Assembly (NCBI GenBank): GCA_030634675.1
Contig: DAOWAH010000028.1
Location: forward strand, 1 to 11,166
Length of the DNA stretch: 11,166 nucleotides
Reading direction: 5' to 3'
DNA from: Fidelibacterota bacterium
GTDB taxonomy: Bacteria; Marinisomatota; Marinisomatia; Marinisomatales; TCS56
Position numbers and translations under genes: made by a program. This document shows, in pieces, positions 1 to 7,552 of the stretch. Under the pieces are notes generated by a model. That model saw nothing but the letters and a program-made list of their open reading frames with translations. It was not told where the DNA came from and did not search any database. Numbering within the stretch: position 1 is the first letter of the stretch; every line of letters begins with the position of its first letter.

Positions 1-594
1 AAACTGGAAGGTAAAATGACCGTCATCCGTAACATCGGTGACAAAGTGGGGCATCCGGGCAAAGATTGAATCGGTATCAGTTATTAGTGACAGGTCCCAT
101 AGATGAACCGCGGTCGGACCATCGTTGAAATAAACATTACCTCTAATAATGCCCTGTTCGATTTTATCACCGGTACTATAAGCCAAATGAACCGGTTCGG
201 CCAGTTCAACACCATGTTCATCTTTTAATTGCCGGCTTACGGTAAGTATATAAGTTTGATCGGCGACCAGTGAGTCCGGAAACGTTACTGCAATCGCATC
301 GTTATGATATTTTGTTTTTAATTCTACTGCACTGATCGGCGACAGGTTAAATCCTGACTCCATCGTATTTTCATCAATATATTCGGAAAAGGATAAAATG
401 ATTTCCAATCCGCCTGAGATTCGCAGAGTCTCACTGGGCGGGTCAGCGGCTAGTAAAACCGGAGGTGTTGTATCCTTTGGTCCACCGGATGGCGGACGAA
501 TGGCGGCGCAACGCCAGCTAAAAACCAGTAATCCGGCCGTAATCCCCGGAAGCAATAATATACGAAGCGTTTGATTATGTAATAATTTTACCAT
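1..594 (-). CDS. Partial exported lipoprotein with SbsA-type Ig-like domain (5' part only)
   Basis: An open frame of 198 codons starts at ATG 594-592 and runs off the left edge without a stop, so the C-terminus is missing. The N-terminus has a hydrophobic signal segment (residues about 10-26) ending at Cys29, then a short Pro/Gly-rich linker with the sequence RPPSGGPKDTTPPV. That Cys plus GGPKDTTPP linker is typical of Bacteroidota-type lipoproteins with an N-terminal bacterial Ig-like (SbsA/Big_5) domain. Residues about 43-130 fit this beta-sandwich, with 'LSFSEYIDENTM' in the usual place. A second beta domain starts at GIIRGNVYFNDG (about 147), resembling a carboxypeptidase-regulatory-like fold. 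The residues before the Cys (FSWR) are a poor lipobox, so lipidation is likely but not certain. The start overlaps the end of sfsA by 20 nt in another frame, so the two are probably one transcript. No Shine-Dalgarno sequence is visible. The precise function is unknown; it is probably an outer-membrane or periplasmic surface protein. Confidence 0.75.
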   Translation of the reverse strand, partial: MVKLLHNQTLRILLLPGITAGLLVFSWRCAAIRPPSGGPKDTTPPVLLAADPPSETLRISGGLEIILSFSEYIDENTMESGFNLSPISAVELKTKYHNDAIAVTFPDSLVADQTYILTVSRQLKDEHGVELAEPVHLAYSTGDKIEQGIIRGNVYFNDGPTAVHLWDLSLITDTDSIFARMPHFVTDVTDDGHFTFQF

Positions 595-1288
595 TTAAAG
601 CGATGGGAATTTCCCGATAATAAGTCATTTCTTCCAAGGTAACTTTGGTGGTTATGCACCATACGTTTACACCTGACCGATAGGCCTCCGACAACGCAGT
701 TGCGAATTTTGGGTCGCGTTCATGCATGGGCCGGAAACTTTCAGCGTCGAACCGCTGGCAAACAAATAAAATTCCGGCGGCGGCTCCCTGCTTTACCAAT
801 TCAACCAGGACATTGGCATGACGGGTACCCCGGGCGGTTACTGCATCGGGGAACTGTGCTACACCATCTTGAACAAAGGTAACTGATTTGACCTCGAGGA
901 AAAAAGGGTTATCCGACTTATCCCGTAGCAAAAAATCAAATCGATGATGCCCGTAGCGTACTTCTGTCCGTTCCATTTTATATTCCGCCAGCATGGGCAA
1001 TCCCCCGCATTCCAGCTCCAGCCTGACAAACCGGTTAGGCAAAGCCGAAACCAGAGAAATCAAAACGCCGTCATGTCTGACCATAACCGTGGTATAACAG
1101 GTTTTACGGGATGAATTTTTCGGTGCCGGGTGCAAGTACACTTCAGCGCCGGGAATCAGTAATTCCTTCAACCGTCCCGGGTCTGGCAGGTGGCTGATTA
1201 CCAGATTTCCATCTAGTTTCACTCTGGTAATAAAGCGATTGGGACGGTCGATAAACCGCCCGGATATTAATGGCCCAGCAATTTTCAC
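575..1288 (-). CDS. sfsA: SfsA family DNA/RNA nuclease (sugar fermentation stimulation protein A)
   Basis: The protein has 237 residues, the usual family length, and aligns by eye along its whole length with E. coli SfsA. Hallmarks are the N-terminal OB-like part with HLPDPGRLKELL (33-44), the PD-(D/E)XK-type core with RFDF (Asp118) and LEVKSVT (Glu132, Lys134), and the family signature FPDAVTARGTRH (146-157). E. coli SfsA was named for increasing maltose fermentation when overproduced and was long called a DNA-binding protein. The family is now treated as a nuclease; its cellular role is still unclear. The start is GTG at 1288-1286. An in-frame TAA lies two codons upstream and there is no early internal Met, so this start is forced. 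No clear Shine-Dalgarno sequence precedes it. It is the first gene of a minus-strand pair with the lipoprotein gene, whose ATG lies inside its last codons. Confidence 0.93.
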   Translation of the reverse strand: MKIAGPLISGRFIDRPNRFITRVKLDGNLVISHLPDPGRLKELLIPGAEVYLHPAPKNSSRKTCYTTVMVRHDGVLISLVSALPNRFVRLELECGGLPMLAEYKMERTEVRYGHHRFDFLLRDKSDNPFFLEVKSVTFVQDGVAQFPDAVTARGTRHANVLVELVKQGAAAGILFVCQRFDAESFRPMHERDPKFATALSEAYRSGVNVWCITTKVTLEEMTYYREIPIALNGKIIT

Positions 1289-1364
1289 GGGTTAAAGTTA
1301 CATGAAATCAATCAGGCTGCGAAAGTAACATAGTCCAAACAAAAGTGCGGAAGTCTGACTCGGC

Positions 1365-1370
1365 ATTATA
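1365..1370 (-). promoter_or_regulatory. Candidate -10 box for sfsA
   Basis: Read on the minus strand this is a perfect TATAAT, about 75 nt upstream of the sfsA GTG. No good -35 hexamer sits 16-18 nt upstream (the best there is TTATTC), and there is no extended TGn. The call therefore rests on the -10 hexamer and its position in a divergent intergenic region. Bacteroidota-type sigma factors use a different consensus, which lowers confidence. Confidence 0.3.
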
Positions 1371-1380
1371 GGAGTATTAC

Positions 1381-1420
1381 TCAATCAGAATAATTAACTG
1401 TCAGTCAAAATAATTGAAAT
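1381..1420. repeat. Imperfect tandem direct repeat, two 20-bp units
   Basis: Unit 1 (1381-1400) and unit 2 (1401-1420) match at 14 of 20 positions, including 14 of the first 17. They share TCA-TCA-AATAATT with substitutions between. The 20-bp period is close to two helical turns, so equivalent bases would lie on the same DNA face. The repeat sits just upstream of the candidate sfsA -10 box and about 160 nt upstream of the DUF4159 start. This spacing could suit a transcription-factor site, but in AT-rich DNA a chance match is possible. Confidence 0.4.
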
Positions 1421-1582
1421 TTGGTATCAATTGCTTGCACTGATCAGGCGAAGCCGGAACAATATCGGTTACTGAAAATACAAACTAAATCTTAATGGTT
1501 TCGTAATTTCACCTGAAATATTGATGGTAAATAGAGAATCTTCTTAATAATTCATTAAACCTAATGGCAATCTGTGCGATTG

Positions 1583-2239
1583 ATGAGCATAAAACTAAAA
1601 TATCTTTTCCCACTGCTGATCGTTCTTCCGTTATTAATAACCGGGCAGGATTTCACAATTGCCCGCATTCATTATGGCGGGGGCGGAGATTGGTACAGTG
1701 ACCCCAGCAGCCTACCCAATCTGCTGCGGTATGTTAATACGCAAACCAACATAAATGCCGCATTTGAGGAGGTCCAGCTAAAGATTACTGACAAGGAACT
1801 ATATAGCCATCCCTATCTGTATCTTACCGGCCATGGCAACATCCGTTTTACTGATAAAGAAATTATCCGCTTACGGGAATTTTTGCTGCGCGGGGCATTT
1901 TTACATGTGGATGATAATTATGGCCTGGATGAATCATTTAGGCGGGAAATGAGCCGCTTGTTTCCAGATCGGGATTTAGTGGAATTACATCATGATCACC
2001 CAATATTTCACTGCTATTTTGATTTTCCACATGGTTTACCTAAAGTACATGAACATGACAATCAGCCTCCCCAGGGCTTGGGGATATTCGATGGTGAGCG
2101 CTTAATGGTGTTTTATACTTACGAATGCGATCTGGGTGACGGTTGGGAGGACGAGGAAGTTCACCATGATCCGGGACCAATCCGGGAAGCCGCCCTCCAA
2201 ATGGGGGTTAACATTATCTGGTATTCCTTGACGCAATGA
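1583..2239 (+). CDS. Exported DUF4159 protein
   Basis: The mature protein begins with the DUF4159 signature: FTIARIHYGGGGDWYSDP followed by a PNLLRYV segment (about 24-51). Later family blocks are also present: LTGHG (81-85), GAFLHVDDNYG (104-114), LHHDHPIFH (135-143), and the C-terminal CDLGDGWEDEEVHHDPGP block followed by GVNIIWYSLT. DUF4159 is placed with the class-I glutamine-amidotransferase-like fold, but the elbow where an amidotransferase would carry its Cys reads VDDN, so hydrolysis by a Cys nucleophile is unlikely. His and Asp/Glu are dense in the second half, which could bind metal (inference). I chose ATG 1583 over in-frame GTG 1574 because it gives a compact signal peptide (MSIKLK, hydrophobic core, cleavage about ITG|Q22), leaving 218 residues. 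It is the first gene of a tight block; its TGA overlaps the next ATG as ATGA. The biochemical role is unknown. Confidence 0.88.
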   Translation: MSIKLKYLFPLLIVLPLLITGQDFTIARIHYGGGGDWYSDPSSLPNLLRYVNTQTNINAAFEEVQLKITDKELYSHPYLYLTGHGNIRFTDKEIIRLREFLLRGAFLHVDDNYGLDESFRREMSRLFPDRDLVELHHDHPIFHCYFDFPHGLPKVHEHDNQPPQGLGIFDGERLMVFYTYECDLGDGWEDEEVHHDPGPIREAALQMGVNIIWYSLTQ

Positions 2240-5200
2240 CTAAGCCTATTGCCCGGAATCTGGAACGGATCAGGTGGGCAGCCTTAAAATCCGATTTACA
2301 ATATTTGTGTTGGTTCGGTTTAAGCCTAGGCCTGGTTATAATCCTTTTGGCAACTCTATCAGAATCAGTATTTTATTTTCCCGCAGCCCGTCGTTCTACA
2401 ATATTAATTGGTTTGGCTGGAGCAGGTATAGCTTTAATTGTTGCCGGTTTAATCATTTTTCTGTTGATCCGGTTAAAGCGGGTTAAACGTTATCATGATA
2501 CTGTCCTTGCCCGGCGCGTCGGCCAACTGATCCTGCCCAAACCTGATACCCTGATAAACGCTTTCCAATTGGAGAAATCGCTCAAAAAAAGTCATTCACC
2601 GCCTCTCAGCCGGGTCTATATCAATAAGGTTGACAGCACTTTGGCGGATTTGAATCTTAGAACCATATTTCCCCGCGCCGGAATTCAATTTTGGAAATAT
2701 ATTACCCTGGGACTGCAAACAATTTTAATAATTTTGATTCTTGTAGTCCGAACTCCGGTCACCGCTGCTTTATACCGCTGGGCTCATCCCGCAGTTGAGT
2801 TTCCAGTGCCCAAACCGTTTTACCTGATTAGTCATACTAAGGATATAAATATCCTCGGCGGTGATAATGTTGAGATCGTAATTCAAAGTATTGGGGCAAC
2901 TCCCGATTCGATCCGGATAGAATTATTATCTACTACGCTTGAATCGAGCGATTCTAATCTAGTTAAGCCGGAGGTTTCGTATCACACTGTCGGCTTACAA
3001 TCACCGGGAATGTATGTTTTGAACCTAACTGATGTTTTTCAGGATTATATTTACCGGGCAATTGTACCAGCGACCCATTTCTGGCAATCCTGGAAAGAAG
3101 TGTCCTCAGAAACCTATCGCTTAACAGTTACCGACCGACCCATCTTTGAAGAATTTACAATCAGAATTATTCCCCCTCAATATTCCGGTTTACCGTTAAG
3201 TATTCAAAAAGGAAATCAAGCCAATGTTCAGGGTTTACCGGGTTCAAAGATTGGAGTCCGGTTCAAATCAAATCACCCTCTATCCGATGGATTTATTCAA
3301 ATTAATAAAACCAGTATTCCGCTATTAATTCATGGTAATCGTGGCGAGGGCAATTTTCTACTTAAGGAAGAAGGCCTGTTCACTGTCAATATCCAGGATC
3401 AACGGGGCATTACCAATCGAAATCCGATTCCTTACCATCTGCAGATTATCCCTGATTTAGCACCGGATTTGAAAGTAATTGAACCTCCTCCGCTGGTTGA
3501 GTTAGGGGACAATCAGTTTATCCCGATTCATCTCTCAATTGCTGATGACTTTGGCTTCTCCAATCTGCAGGTGAGTTATGAAGTGCGGCGACCCTCCTTC
3601 ATTGATCTCGAACCATATACCGCTATCTTCACAATCAATGAAATGGATCCGGCGGTTCCAACGCAGGAGGTATATTCCATCTGGGATCTCACCGGTCTGG
3701 CCCTATTCCCTGAGGATGAAGTGCACTATCATTTTGAACTTTATGATAATGATGACGTTTCGGGACCAAAAAAATCGCTTTCAGCCAATTTCATTGCCCG
3801 TCTGCCATCGCTGGCTGACCTGTTCGAATCGATGACAATGGGGGAAGAAGAATTGTATGATGAGTTGGAATTGGAAACCGATGAATTGCAGGCAATTAGT
3901 GATCAGCTTGATCAGGCTCAACTCGATCTGTTAAAAAGTGATGAAATTGATTGGGAACAACAGCAAGCCTTGAAAAAAACTCTGGAAGCGACGCGCGAAG
4001 AAGTGCAAAAGTTTAAAGAATTCTCCGAGGCTCTGGAGCAGCTTGCCGAAGCGGCCGATAAACATAGCTTATTCTCGGAAGATATGCTCGATAAATTTCA
4101 ACAACTTCAGGAATTGCTATCTGAGTTGATTACGCCGGAAATGCTGGCCAGCATGGAGCGCATGAACGAAGCGTTGGAAAACCTAAACTCGAAAGATTTA
4201 TTATCCGCCCTGGAGGATTTGTCCGCTAACCTAGAACAGTTGGAAATGCAACTTGATCGCTTTCTTAATATTTTCGAACGCATCCGGGTCGAACAAACTC
4301 TGGAAGAAATTCGCGAGCGACTGGAACAATTAATAGCCCAGCAGACCGCGCTGCATAAAGAACTACAAAGTGCCAACGAAACCAGTGATCCGTCTGATCT
4401 GGCCCGTATGGCGTTCGATGAGGAACGAAACAGTTCGGAGTTTCAAAATATCAGGGATGTAATGGACGCAGCTGCGGCTGCGATGGAACAATTCAGTCCC
4501 CAATCATCGCAAGCACTGGAAGAATTACAGGATTCCAAATTGTCCAACAATACCAGTCAGGAACTGGAAAATGCCACCACTGATTTGAAGCAGCGACAAA
4601 CAACTGCAGCCCTTCCTCACAGCCAACAAGCACTCAGCAATCTGGAACAGCTCCAACAGCAATTCGCAGCCCTGCAGCAGCAATTTCAAAACCAAACTGT
4701 TAATGAAATGGCTGGTCATTTTCAAGCAGTAATGCGTGATTTACTTACCCTATCCAAATCTCAGGAGAGGCTGCATAATACTACCGCAGATCTTTCCCGC
4801 AATTCGCCGCGCTTGGGCGAGGCAGCCAATCGGCAGTTGATGCTCCGCGACCAATTGAAGCAAACCATGTCCACGCTGATGGACCTGGCCAGGGAAACTT
4901 TTGCGGTTACGCCAGAAATCGGTAAAGCAATCGGAAAGGCTAACGCCCAGATGCAGGAAGCCCAACAGAATCTGGAACAACGCAACGGTACGAGTGCCAA
5001 AAGACAACAGCAGGGGGCTATGGAATCCTTAAATAAGGCTGCCTTGGCCGTCAATCAAGCCATGCAAAATATGCAGCAATCCGGTTCCGCCAGTGGATTC
5101 GAACAATTCTTGCAACGCATGCAGCAGATGAGTGCGCAACAACAGGGACTCAACAACCAGGGCTTACAATTGGCTTTGGGACAAATGGCCGCCGCTGCCC

Positions 5201-5658
5201 AACAGTCAATGATGAAAAGACTATTACAAGGACAGCAACAGGTTCGTAAATCGCTACAACAGATGATGAATGAGATGCAACAATCCGGTAAGCAGGGGCT
5301 TGGTGATCTAAGCGGAATCGCACAGGAAATGGAGGAAGTAATCAAGGATTTGCAGCGCCAGCGCTATACTCGGCGGACCCAGGAGCGTCAGGAGCGAATT
5401 TTATCACGAATGCTGGATAGTCAACGCTCATTGACCCAGCGTGATTATAAACAGGAACGAAAATCCCGCTCTGCCAGTCAGATTGTTTACTCCGGTCCCG
5501 GAGGCTTGCCATCAGATCTTGGACAGCGGCGCAGTTTGGCGCTGGAAGCTCTTAACCGAGCCATGAAATCCGGATATCCACGTGATTACCAAGATATGAT
5601 CCGGCGTTATTTCAATACTATCAGCCAGGAGGAAACACAATTGGAACAGGATAAATAG
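2236..5658 (+). CDS. DUF4175-type membrane protein with long Gln-rich coiled coil
   Basis: This 1140-residue protein begins with membrane segments at about 24-42, 54-79 and 155-172. The segment between the second and third (ARRVGQLILPKPDTLINAFQ) resembles the N-terminus of DUF4175 family proteins. Residues about 180-520 are beta-rich and Ig-like, with repeated 'IIPPQYSGLP' and 'IEPPPLVEL' type strands, probably outside the cytoplasm. From about 525 to 1090 the chain is almost all heptad-like helix, first Glu/Leu-rich and then strongly Gln/Met-rich (about 916-1022). The C-terminus has a compact motif LPSDLGQRRSLALEALNRAM followed by GYP and RRYFNTIS (about 1091-1131). Its ATG overlaps the DUF4159 stop by 4 nt and no Shine-Dalgarno sequence is seen, so translation is probably coupled. 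It is likely the membrane anchor and scaffold of the four-gene module. The DUF4175 assignment is from memory of Bacteroidota homologues; function is unknown. Confidence 0.78.
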   Translation: MTKPIARNLERIRWAALKSDLQYLCWFGLSLGLVIILLATLSESVFYFPAARRSTILIGLAGAGIALIVAGLIIFLLIRLKRVKRYHDTVLARRVGQLILPKPDTLINAFQLEKSLKKSHSPPLSRVYINKVDSTLADLNLRTIFPRAGIQFWKYITLGLQTILIILILVVRTPVTAALYRWAHPAVEFPVPKPFYLISHTKDINILGGDNVEIVIQSIGATPDSIRIELLSTTLESSDSNLVKPEVSYHTVGLQSPGMYVLNLTDVFQDYIYRAIVPATHFWQSWKEVSSETYRLTVTDRPIFEEFTIRIIPPQYSGLPLSIQKGNQANVQGLPGSKIGVRFKSNHPLSDGFIQINKTSIPLLIHGNRGEGNFLLKEEGLFTVNIQDQRGITNRNPIPYHLQIIPDLAPDLKVIEPPPLVELGDNQFIPIHLSIADDFGFSNLQVSYEVRRPSFIDLEPYTAIFTINEMDPAVPTQEVYSIWDLTGLALFPEDEVHYHFELYDNDDVSGPKKSLSANFIARLPSLADLFESMTMGEEELYDELELETDELQAISDQLDQAQLDLLKSDEIDWEQQQALKKTLEATREEVQKFKEFSEALEQLAEAADKHSLFSEDMLDKFQQLQELLSELITPEMLASMERMNEALENLNSKDLLSALEDLSANLEQLEMQLDRFLNIFERIRVEQTLEEIRERLEQLIAQQTALHKELQSANETSDPSDLARMAFDEERNSSEFQNIRDVMDAAAAAMEQFSPQSSQALEELQDSKLSNNTSQELENATTDLKQRQTTAALPHSQQALSNLEQLQQQFAALQQQFQNQTVNEMAGHFQAVMRDLLTLSKSQERLHNTTADLSRNSPRLGEAANRQLMLRDQLKQTMSTLMDLARETFAVTPEIGKAIGKANAQMQEAQQNLEQRNGTSAKRQQQGAMESLNKAALAVNQAMQNMQQSGSASGFEQFLQRMQQMSAQQQGLNNQGLQLALGQMAAAAQQSMMKRLLQGQQQVRKSLQQMMNEMQQSGKQGLGDLSGIAQEMEEVIKDLQRQRYTRRTQERQERILSRMLDSQRSLTQRDYKQERKSRSASQIVYSGPGGLPSDLGQRRSLALEALNRAMKSGYPRDYQDMIRRYFNTISQEETQLEQDK

Positions 5659-7551
5659 ATGTCTCGATTATTCCCCGTCCTGTTAATATTGACATTAGTA
5701 TTACCTGCTCAGATAAAAGTCATTCCCCATGGAACCGGCGCTCTGCAACGCGCTCAGGTACTGGAACGGCAAGGTAAGATCGAGGCAGCCCGTGAAATTT
5801 ATTACAGCATTCTCGAAACCAATCCCAACCATCGTCAGGCTTTTAAAAACCTGAAAAACAATCTGATGCGTGCTGGACAACTGGAAGAAGCTGCTCAGGT
5901 AATAACAACCTATCTAAATCATAATCCCCAGGATATTGCGATACAGGTCGATTTAGGTGAGTTATACTACTTAATGAACCAAAAGGAACGGGCTTTCCAG
6001 TACTGGACGGATCTGGAACAGCTTTTTGATTCTAATCAGAATTATTACCGCACATTGATATACACCTTCGCGCGTCTTTCATTAACCGCCCAAATGGACT
6101 CCCTGGCTGAAAGAGGGCGACAGCAGTTCAATGATCCCGCTTTCCTCGCTGTTGACCTGGCAAATTTTTATCATTCCAGGGGAGCGGTGAGTCGAGCGGT
6201 TGATGAATTTATCAACCATCTGCTGGCGCGCCCGAGACAGCAGAAATATGTGACGGACCGAATTCTGCTGCTCAGTGATAATCCCGAAAATTTGTCTCAA
6301 ATTGAAGCAGCGTTACTGCGACGAGTAGCCGAAAATGAAGCTTTGATACAGAAAATTATTGCCAGTTTCTATTTTAAAATACAACGTTACGGGGATGCCC
6401 TTGAACAACACCGGGCAATGGGTCTAAGACAGCCCAAGGATTACGACCGCTGGCTGGAATTTGCCGGTAATTTGCGGTCTGAACGGCAGTATGATATCGC
6501 CATATCAGCTTATCAAACCATCCTGCACAGTGATCGTGATGCAATACCTTCCCAGGTGATAGGGGCCGCTTTACTAGGTATGGGACAATGTTTCGAAGAT
6601 CAAATTGTTCCCCGTGGCTCACAGGATAATCTGGTACGGTTCTATCCCGACAATCTGGTATTTGAGAATCATTTTTACGGCGCTCCGACCATATCAACTG
6701 CACCACTGGAAAATTCGTTTCGTTTATACGATTCTGTTTTGGTGAAATTACCCCGCGCTCCCTTATTAGCTAACGTCTATTACCGGCTGGGTGAAATCAA
6801 ATACCGTATCACGCGGGATTTCGACGGAGCTTTTCATTCTTATCAGGCAGCTCTGAAGGCCAATCCCAAGCGGGATTTGAAATTACAAGTCCAATTGCGA
6901 ATCGGTGATATTAAGCTCGCCAAAGGCAACACCGCCCTTGCACAGGAGTATTTTCTGAAACAGCTACCTGCTAATCAAAACCAAAGCAATATTAGTCCTT
7001 TCCTCGTTCGTTTGATTCAGGCAAATTTGCTGGCGGGAGATGTGGAATCAGCCTTGACGCTCACAGAAACCACGCTCCAGGAAGCCAGTCCGAATCAACC
7101 CTATTTCAATGATTTAATGGAGATTCAGGATCTGATAACCACACACTTTTCTAGTGGTACCGAGACTGACCGGGCGGCTTTTCTGGTTTTTCTACAGGCT
7201 GAAAACCTAGTCCGGCAAAATAAACTCAGCCAATCCGTCGAGTTACTTGGAGCTTTGCGCATTGAGACCCCCGAGTCAACTATCGTTCCCTGGGTTACTC
7301 TGCGAGCGGCTTTGCTAAATGCCAGTCTTAATAAAACCGAATCGGCTCTGGATCTCGCTAATGCGCTGGATGAAACACCTTTAGCCGATCTTGGCTTGAC
7401 CCTGACCGGTGAAATTTATGAAGCCCGTATCAACAATCCCGAAATGGCCTTAACTTATTACCATCGGTTACTAGAAGAATATCCCCAGTCAATTCTGGTG
7501 GAGCCGGTACGTTTCCGAATTCGTGAATTGAATCAAAACTTAGGGAGCTAA
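5659..7551 (+). CDS. Exported tetratricopeptide-repeat protein
   Basis: The 630-residue protein has a signal peptide (MSRLF then a hydrophobic stretch, cleavage about LPA17|Q18) and then helical repeats. TPR-like units are visible at about 28-61 (LERQGKIEAAREIYYSILET), 62-95 and 96-129. More occur at about 230-292 (QRYGDALEQH, RQYDIAISAYQTIL), at 370-434 (LGEIKYRITRDFDGAFHSYQ) and at the C-terminus, 578-626 (NPEMALTYYHRLLEEYP). An insert at about 315-355 without repeat character (NLVRFYPDNLVFENHFYG) breaks the array. TPR arrays bind other proteins, so this is probably the periplasmic adaptor for the neighbouring envelope proteins. The ATG follows the upstream TAG with no spacer. A modest AACAGG lies 8 nt before it. 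A downstream GTG-started gene begins 1 nt after its stop. Confidence 0.85.
   Translation: MSRLFPVLLILTLVLPAQIKVIPHGTGALQRAQVLERQGKIEAAREIYYSILETNPNHRQAFKNLKNNLMRAGQLEEAAQVITTYLNHNPQDIAIQVDLGELYYLMNQKERAFQYWTDLEQLFDSNQNYYRTLIYTFARLSLTAQMDSLAERGRQQFNDPAFLAVDLANFYHSRGAVSRAVDEFINHLLARPRQQKYVTDRILLLSDNPENLSQIEAALLRRVAENEALIQKIIASFYFKIQRYGDALEQHRAMGLRQPKDYDRWLEFAGNLRSERQYDIAISAYQTILHSDRDAIPSQVIGAALLGMGQCFEDQIVPRGSQDNLVRFYPDNLVFENHFYGAPTISTAPLENSFRLYDSVLVKLPRAPLLANVYYRLGEIKYRITRDFDGAFHSYQAALKANPKRDLKLQVQLRIGDIKLAKGNTALAQEYFLKQLPANQNQSNISPFLVRLIQANLLAGDVESALTLTETTLQEASPNQPYFNDLMEIQDLITTHFSSGTETDRAAFLVFLQAENLVRQNKLSQSVELLGALRIETPESTIVPWVTLRAALLNASLNKTESALDLANALDETPLADLGLTLTGEIYEARINNPEMALTYYHRLLEEYPQSILVEPVRFRIRELNQNLGS
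7542..7547 (+). promoter_or_regulatory. Ribosome binding site deciding the GTG start at 7553
   Basis: AGGGAG lies inside the last codons of the TPR gene, 5 nt before the GTG at 7553. The only nearby ATG (7551) is followed at once by TGA, so this site supports the GTG start and a coupled stop/start arrangement. Confidence 0.6.
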
Positions 7552-7552
7552 T

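Larger units (their letters stand above)
1289..1582. other. Divergent intergenic region between sfsA and the DUF4159 operon
   Basis: This AT-rich gap of about 294 bp lies between two divergently transcribed gene groups, so it should hold the promoters of both. I see no RNA gene and no convincing open frame. On the minus strand a perfect TATAAT is present at 1370-1365. On the plus strand a weak sigma70-like pair is TTGATG (1521-1526) and TAATAA (1545-1550) with an 18-nt spacer, which would give a short leader before ATG 1583. It also has a 20-bp imperfect tandem repeat at 1381-1420. Neither divergent start codon has a recognisable Shine-Dalgarno sequence, which is common in Bacteroidota relatives. 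Confidence 0.6.

Noticed and set aside
1574..1582. GTG at 1574 as the start of the DUF4159 protein
   Set aside because: It adds only three residues before a good signal peptide beginning at ATG 1583, and neither site has a Shine-Dalgarno sequence. ATG is the simpler choice.
4107..5345. Several minus-strand open frames of 66-97 codons opposite the coiled-coil gene
   Set aside because: Their Ser/Cys/Leu-rich composition is the expected antisense of Gln/Glu/Leu-rich codons. No start signals or family motifs are seen.
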